Shown here: piece by piece, positions 13,726 to 16,001 of the stretch | How the letters are laid out: the number at the start of each line of letters is the position of its first letter | How positions within the stretch are numbered: position 1 is the first letter of the stretch | Assembly (NCBI GenBank): GCA_029857855.1 | Contig: JAOUGG010000007.1 | Location: 1-16,001 of the forward strand | Reading direction: 5' to 3' | DNA: 16,001 nucleotides | DNA from: Acidimicrobiia bacterium | GTDB lineage: Bacteria; Actinomycetota; Acidimicrobiia; Acidimicrobiales; SZUA-35 | Program-made: the position numbers and the translations under genes | Notes under the pieces: model-generated | What the model was told of the DNA's origin: nothing | The model's input: only the letters and a program-made list of their open reading frames with translations | Databases searched by the model: none

Positions 13726-14625
13726 CTCACAGCTGCTCCTGCGCGTTCTCGGGTTCGGGCCTTCATTGCCCTGACGAAGCCTCGAATCATCGAGCTGCTC
13801 TTGGTGACCACGGTGCCGACCATGATCGTCGCCAATCGCGGGCTGCCGTCGGGCTGGCTGATCCTGAACACCATTATCGGTGGAACGCTCGCCGCCGGCG
13901 GGGCAAACGCGTTCAACATGTACATCGACCGTGACATCGACGCCCTCATGAACCGGACCAAGGGCCGCCCGCTCGTCACCGGCGAAATCGAACCGGTCGA
14001 GGCGCTTGTGTTCGCCGCCGCCATCGAGGCCGTCGCCTTCGTCTGGCTCGCCGTGTTCGTCAACCTGCTGTCAGCCGTCCTGGCTGTCGGGGCCTGCGCC
14101 TTCTACGTGTTCGTCTACACGCTGTGGCTGAAACGAACCTCCACCCAGAACATCGTGATCGGCGGTGCCGCAGGCGCGGTTCCGGTCCTCATCGGCTGGT
14201 CGTCGGTCACCAACTCGGTGGGCTGGGCGGCGATCATCCTGTTCGGCGTGATCTTCTTCTGGACCCCACCCCACTTCTGGGCGTTGGCGATCAAGTACGA
14301 AGACGACTATTCCGCCGCCTCGGTTCCCATGATGCCGGTGGTGGAAGGTCATCGGTCCACCGCGGCCCAGATGGTCGTCTACTCCACCGTCGTCTGGGCG
14401 CTGACGATCGCCTTCTGGTGGGTGGCCGACATGGGTTGGCTGTACCTCGTCGTGGCCATGGGGCTCGGCGTGGCCTTTACCGGCGGCGCGGTTCGTCTGT
14501 ACACCGAAACCGATCCACAAGCCCAGAAGCAGCAGTCCTTGCGCTACTTCACCTTCTCGATCACCCACCTGACCGTTCTATTCGCCGCACTCGCACTCGA
14601 CCAGCTGATCGTCTGGGGATTGTGA
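13723..14625 (+). CDS. ctaB: protohaem IX farnesyltransferase (haem O synthase)
   Basis: 300 residues; UbiA-family prenyltransferase with about nine membrane helices that adds farnesyl to protohaem to make haem O, the substrate of CtaA. Visible: ALTKPRIIELLLVTTVPTM near 16-34, the first Asp motif NAFNMYIDRDIDALMNRT near 64-81 followed by KGRPL, WLKRTSTQNIVIGGAAGAVP, and the second motif WTPPHFWALAIKYEDDYSAA plus SVPMMPV. The GTG at 13723 was chosen because family proteins begin just before this helix and a TACCCT box precedes it; the frame is open back to 13549 without family character. It is divergent from ctaA and upstream of an oxidase-related gene, fitting a haem A/oxidase locus. Confidence 0.96.
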   Translation: MLTAAPARSRVRAFIALTKPRIIELLLVTTVPTMIVANRGLPSGWLILNTIIGGTLAAGGANAFNMYIDRDIDALMNRTKGRPLVTGEIEPVEALVFAAAIEAVAFVWLAVFVNLLSAVLAVGACAFYVFVYTLWLKRTSTQNIVIGGAAGAVPVLIGWSSVTNSVGWAAIILFGVIFFWTPPHFWALAIKYEDDYSAASVPMMPVVEGHRSTAAQMVVYSTVVWALTIAFWWVADMGWLYLVVAMGLGVAFTGGAVRLYTETDPQAQKQQSLRYFTFSITHLTVLFAALALDQLIVWGL

Positions 14626-14792
14626 CGGTTTCATCATCGGGCGTTCGACGCGGTTACAGTACGTGGCCGCAAGGGTGCAATAGTGGCGCGCTCGCCGAAA
14701 CCGCCTTCCGGCAGGGCCGGAGCATCGGCGACGAGGTCCGAATCACCGACAATCCGCACGCCGACCATCGGCACGCTGACAACCTGCAAATG

Positions 14793-14818
14793 GCCTCCTC
14801 GGAAGTTCCGTCGGAGGC
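14793..14818 (+). promoter_or_regulatory. hairpin enclosing the ribosome binding site of the oxidase-like gene
   Basis: GCCTCC (14793-14798) pairs with GGAGGC (14813-14818), and CGG (14800-14802) with CCG (14808-14810) inside. The right arm contains the only good Shine-Dalgarno, GGAGG at 14813-14817. When folded it would hide the ribosome site. The rest of the 202-base interval from 14626 shows no gene; TACAGT at 14655-14660 is a possible -10 box without a clear -35. Confidence 0.5.
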
Positions 14819-14827
14819 GGTAACACC

Positions 14828-16001
14828 TTGGCTGAAGATGAACTCATGGCTTTAACAGAAACCCGCCCTGCTGAAACCGGATCCGACAGCGCTGACGTCG
14901 CAGCCCTGCCGTCGTTCACACCCGATGGATTCCTCGGCTCCGTCGACCACAAGCCGATCGGCCGCATGTTCGTCGGTGGGGGGATCATCTTCCTGCTCGC
15001 CGGTCTCGTCGTCGGTCTGGTCGCAGCCTTCGAATCATCCGACGGGTCAACCTTCCAAATCGCCGCCGACGGCGCCGAGTTCGCCCAGATCTGGTCGATC
15101 AGCCGGGATCTGGCCATCTTCGGCGGCCTCGTTCCGATCCTGATCGGGATCGGCCTCTACATCGTGCCGCTGCAGATCGGCGCACCGAGTCTCGCCTTCG
15201 CCAGGGGAGCCTCCGGAGCCTTCTGGACCTGGCTGCTCGGAACCGGCCTGCTGATCGTCGCCTACCTGCTCAACGGTGGTCCCGGCGGCGGCCGTCGTGA
15301 CTTCGTCGTGCTCTGGGCCTGTTCACTGGCCATGATGATCGGTGCCGCGGTCTGGGCGCTCGTCGTTCTCGCCTCCACCGTTCTCGGCGCTCGAACCGTC
15401 GGTATGACGATGGATCGCATGCCGTTCACCTCGTGGGCCTACTTCATGTTCTCGCTCCACGCCATCTTCAGCCTGCCGATCGTGATGGGCGAGCTGCTCC
15501 TCGTGCTCCTGCGGGTTCGCTACGGTCACCTCGACATCACCGACACGGCCTCACTGACCGGCGTGCTCGACGGCGTCAGCCTCGCCCCGTCGATCTACTG
15601 GCTCGGGCTTCCCGCTCTCGGCATCGCCGCCGACGTGATCGGCGCCCACACCGGACTCCCGATCCTGCAGCGTCGGATCACGATGGTCGCCATCACGGCG
15701 TTCGAACTGCTGGCGTTCGGTCAGGATCTGGTCGGTATGGCCACCGAGCGAGCCGTCGAGTTCGACAACGTCCTTCTCGTCGTCGGGCTGTTGACCGCCC
15801 CGCTCCCGGTGCTCGCCGTCCTCGGTCTCGGTGGCAACAGCCTTCGCCAGGGCACGCTCCGGCTGAAGGCGGCGCTGGCCGCCGTCCTGCTCTCGGGCCT
15901 GCTGCTGCTGGCCGCCACGGTCGCCTCTCTGCTCGGTCTGGTCGAGCCGGTCATGGGCTATCTCGAGGAGCTGTCCCCCGGTTCGGTCGACATGACGAAC
16001 T
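14828..16001 (+). CDS. cytochrome oxidase subunit I homologue lacking metal ligands (partial)
   Basis: Runs off the right edge; 385 residues are visible counting from Met at 14846. Start TTG 14828 is preferred because GGAGG lies ten bases before it; ATG 14846 in the same frame is the alternative. Fold signatures of heme-copper oxidase subunit I are clear: VDHKPIGRMF (33-42), LYIVPLQIGAPSLAFAR (104-120), WTWLLGTGLL, NGGPGGG and GMTMDRMPFTSWAYF (186-200). The ligands are not. Where subunit I has the helix II haem His (F-T-M-H-G), this reads WSISRD with Ser86. Where it has FWFFGHPEVYILILPAFGI, this reads YWLGLPALGI (251-260), missing about eight residues including the CuB His and cross-linked Tyr. 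The His-His pair region reads FGQDL (291-295). So it is probably not an oxidase by itself. It may be a structural or partner subunit. It follows ctaB. Confidence 0.85.
   Translation, partial: MAEDELMALTETRPAETGSDSADVAALPSFTPDGFLGSVDHKPIGRMFVGGGIIFLLAGLVVGLVAAFESSDGSTFQIAADGAEFAQIWSISRDLAIFGGLVPILIGIGLYIVPLQIGAPSLAFARGASGAFWTWLLGTGLLIVAYLLNGGPGGGRRDFVVLWACSLAMMIGAAVWALVVLASTVLGARTVGMTMDRMPFTSWAYFMFSLHAIFSLPIVMGELLLVLLRVRYGHLDITDTASLTGVLDGVSLAPSIYWLGLPALGIAADVIGAHTGLPILQRRITMVAITAFELLAFGQDLVGMATERAVEFDNVLLVVGLLTAPLPVLAVLGLGGNSLRQGTLRLKAALAAVLLSGLLLLAATVASLLGLVEPVMGYLEELSPGSVDMTN

Overview
The window looks like chromosomal DNA of a high-GC actinobacterium. Acidimicrobiia is my best guess, and this is inference. 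The grounds are GC-rich coding sequence throughout, a clpS gene directly followed by a DUF2017-type gene, a tRNA Glu-Asp-Phe cluster, GTG starts placed right after TANNNT promoter boxes (leaderless style), and CtaA/CtaB haem A genes of actinobacterial type. No integrase, transposase, phage gene or CRISPR array was seen.

Layout. Positions 1-3403 (minus strand): a cytochrome P450, then a haloalkane dehalogenase, then a pyruvate-phosphate-dikinase-like protein that lacks the ATP-grasp half and runs off the left edge. The last two genes share an ATGA stop/start. A 287-base hairpin-rich gap separates the P450 from the dehalogenase. Positions 3525-8952: purine genes purA and purB (plus strand), with a large minus-strand gene between them for an 860-residue protein that is a zinc finger followed by a disordered tail. 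Positions 8992-9399: a small conserved hypothetical gene (minus). Positions 9400-9894: no gene, but several strong inverted repeats. Positions 9895-10150: tRNA-Phe, tRNA-Asp and tRNA-Glu (minus), with a terminator. Positions 10331-11142: clpS then the DUF2017-type gene (minus). Positions 11342-12685: a two-domain AhpD-like protein (plus). Positions 12638-14625: divergent ctaA (minus) and ctaB (plus) for haem A synthesis. From 14828 to the right edge: a homologue of cytochrome oxidase subunit I.

How the genes fit together. purA and purB act at the two adenylosuccinate steps of purine synthesis. ctaA and ctaB make haem A for an aa3-type oxidase, which fits an oxidase locus starting at the right edge. 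ClpS delivers N-degron substrates to Clp protease. The P450/dehalogenase/PEP-enzyme set could be catabolic, but no substrate can be read from the sequence.

The most unusual item is the subunit I homologue. It keeps the heme-copper oxidase fold signatures but lacks the expected haem and CuB ligands in the visible part, including the HPEVY segment. Its ribosome binding site lies in a hairpin. Second are the PPDK-like protein that starts exactly at the interdomain linker, and the hairpin-rich gene-free stretch beside the tRNA cluster.
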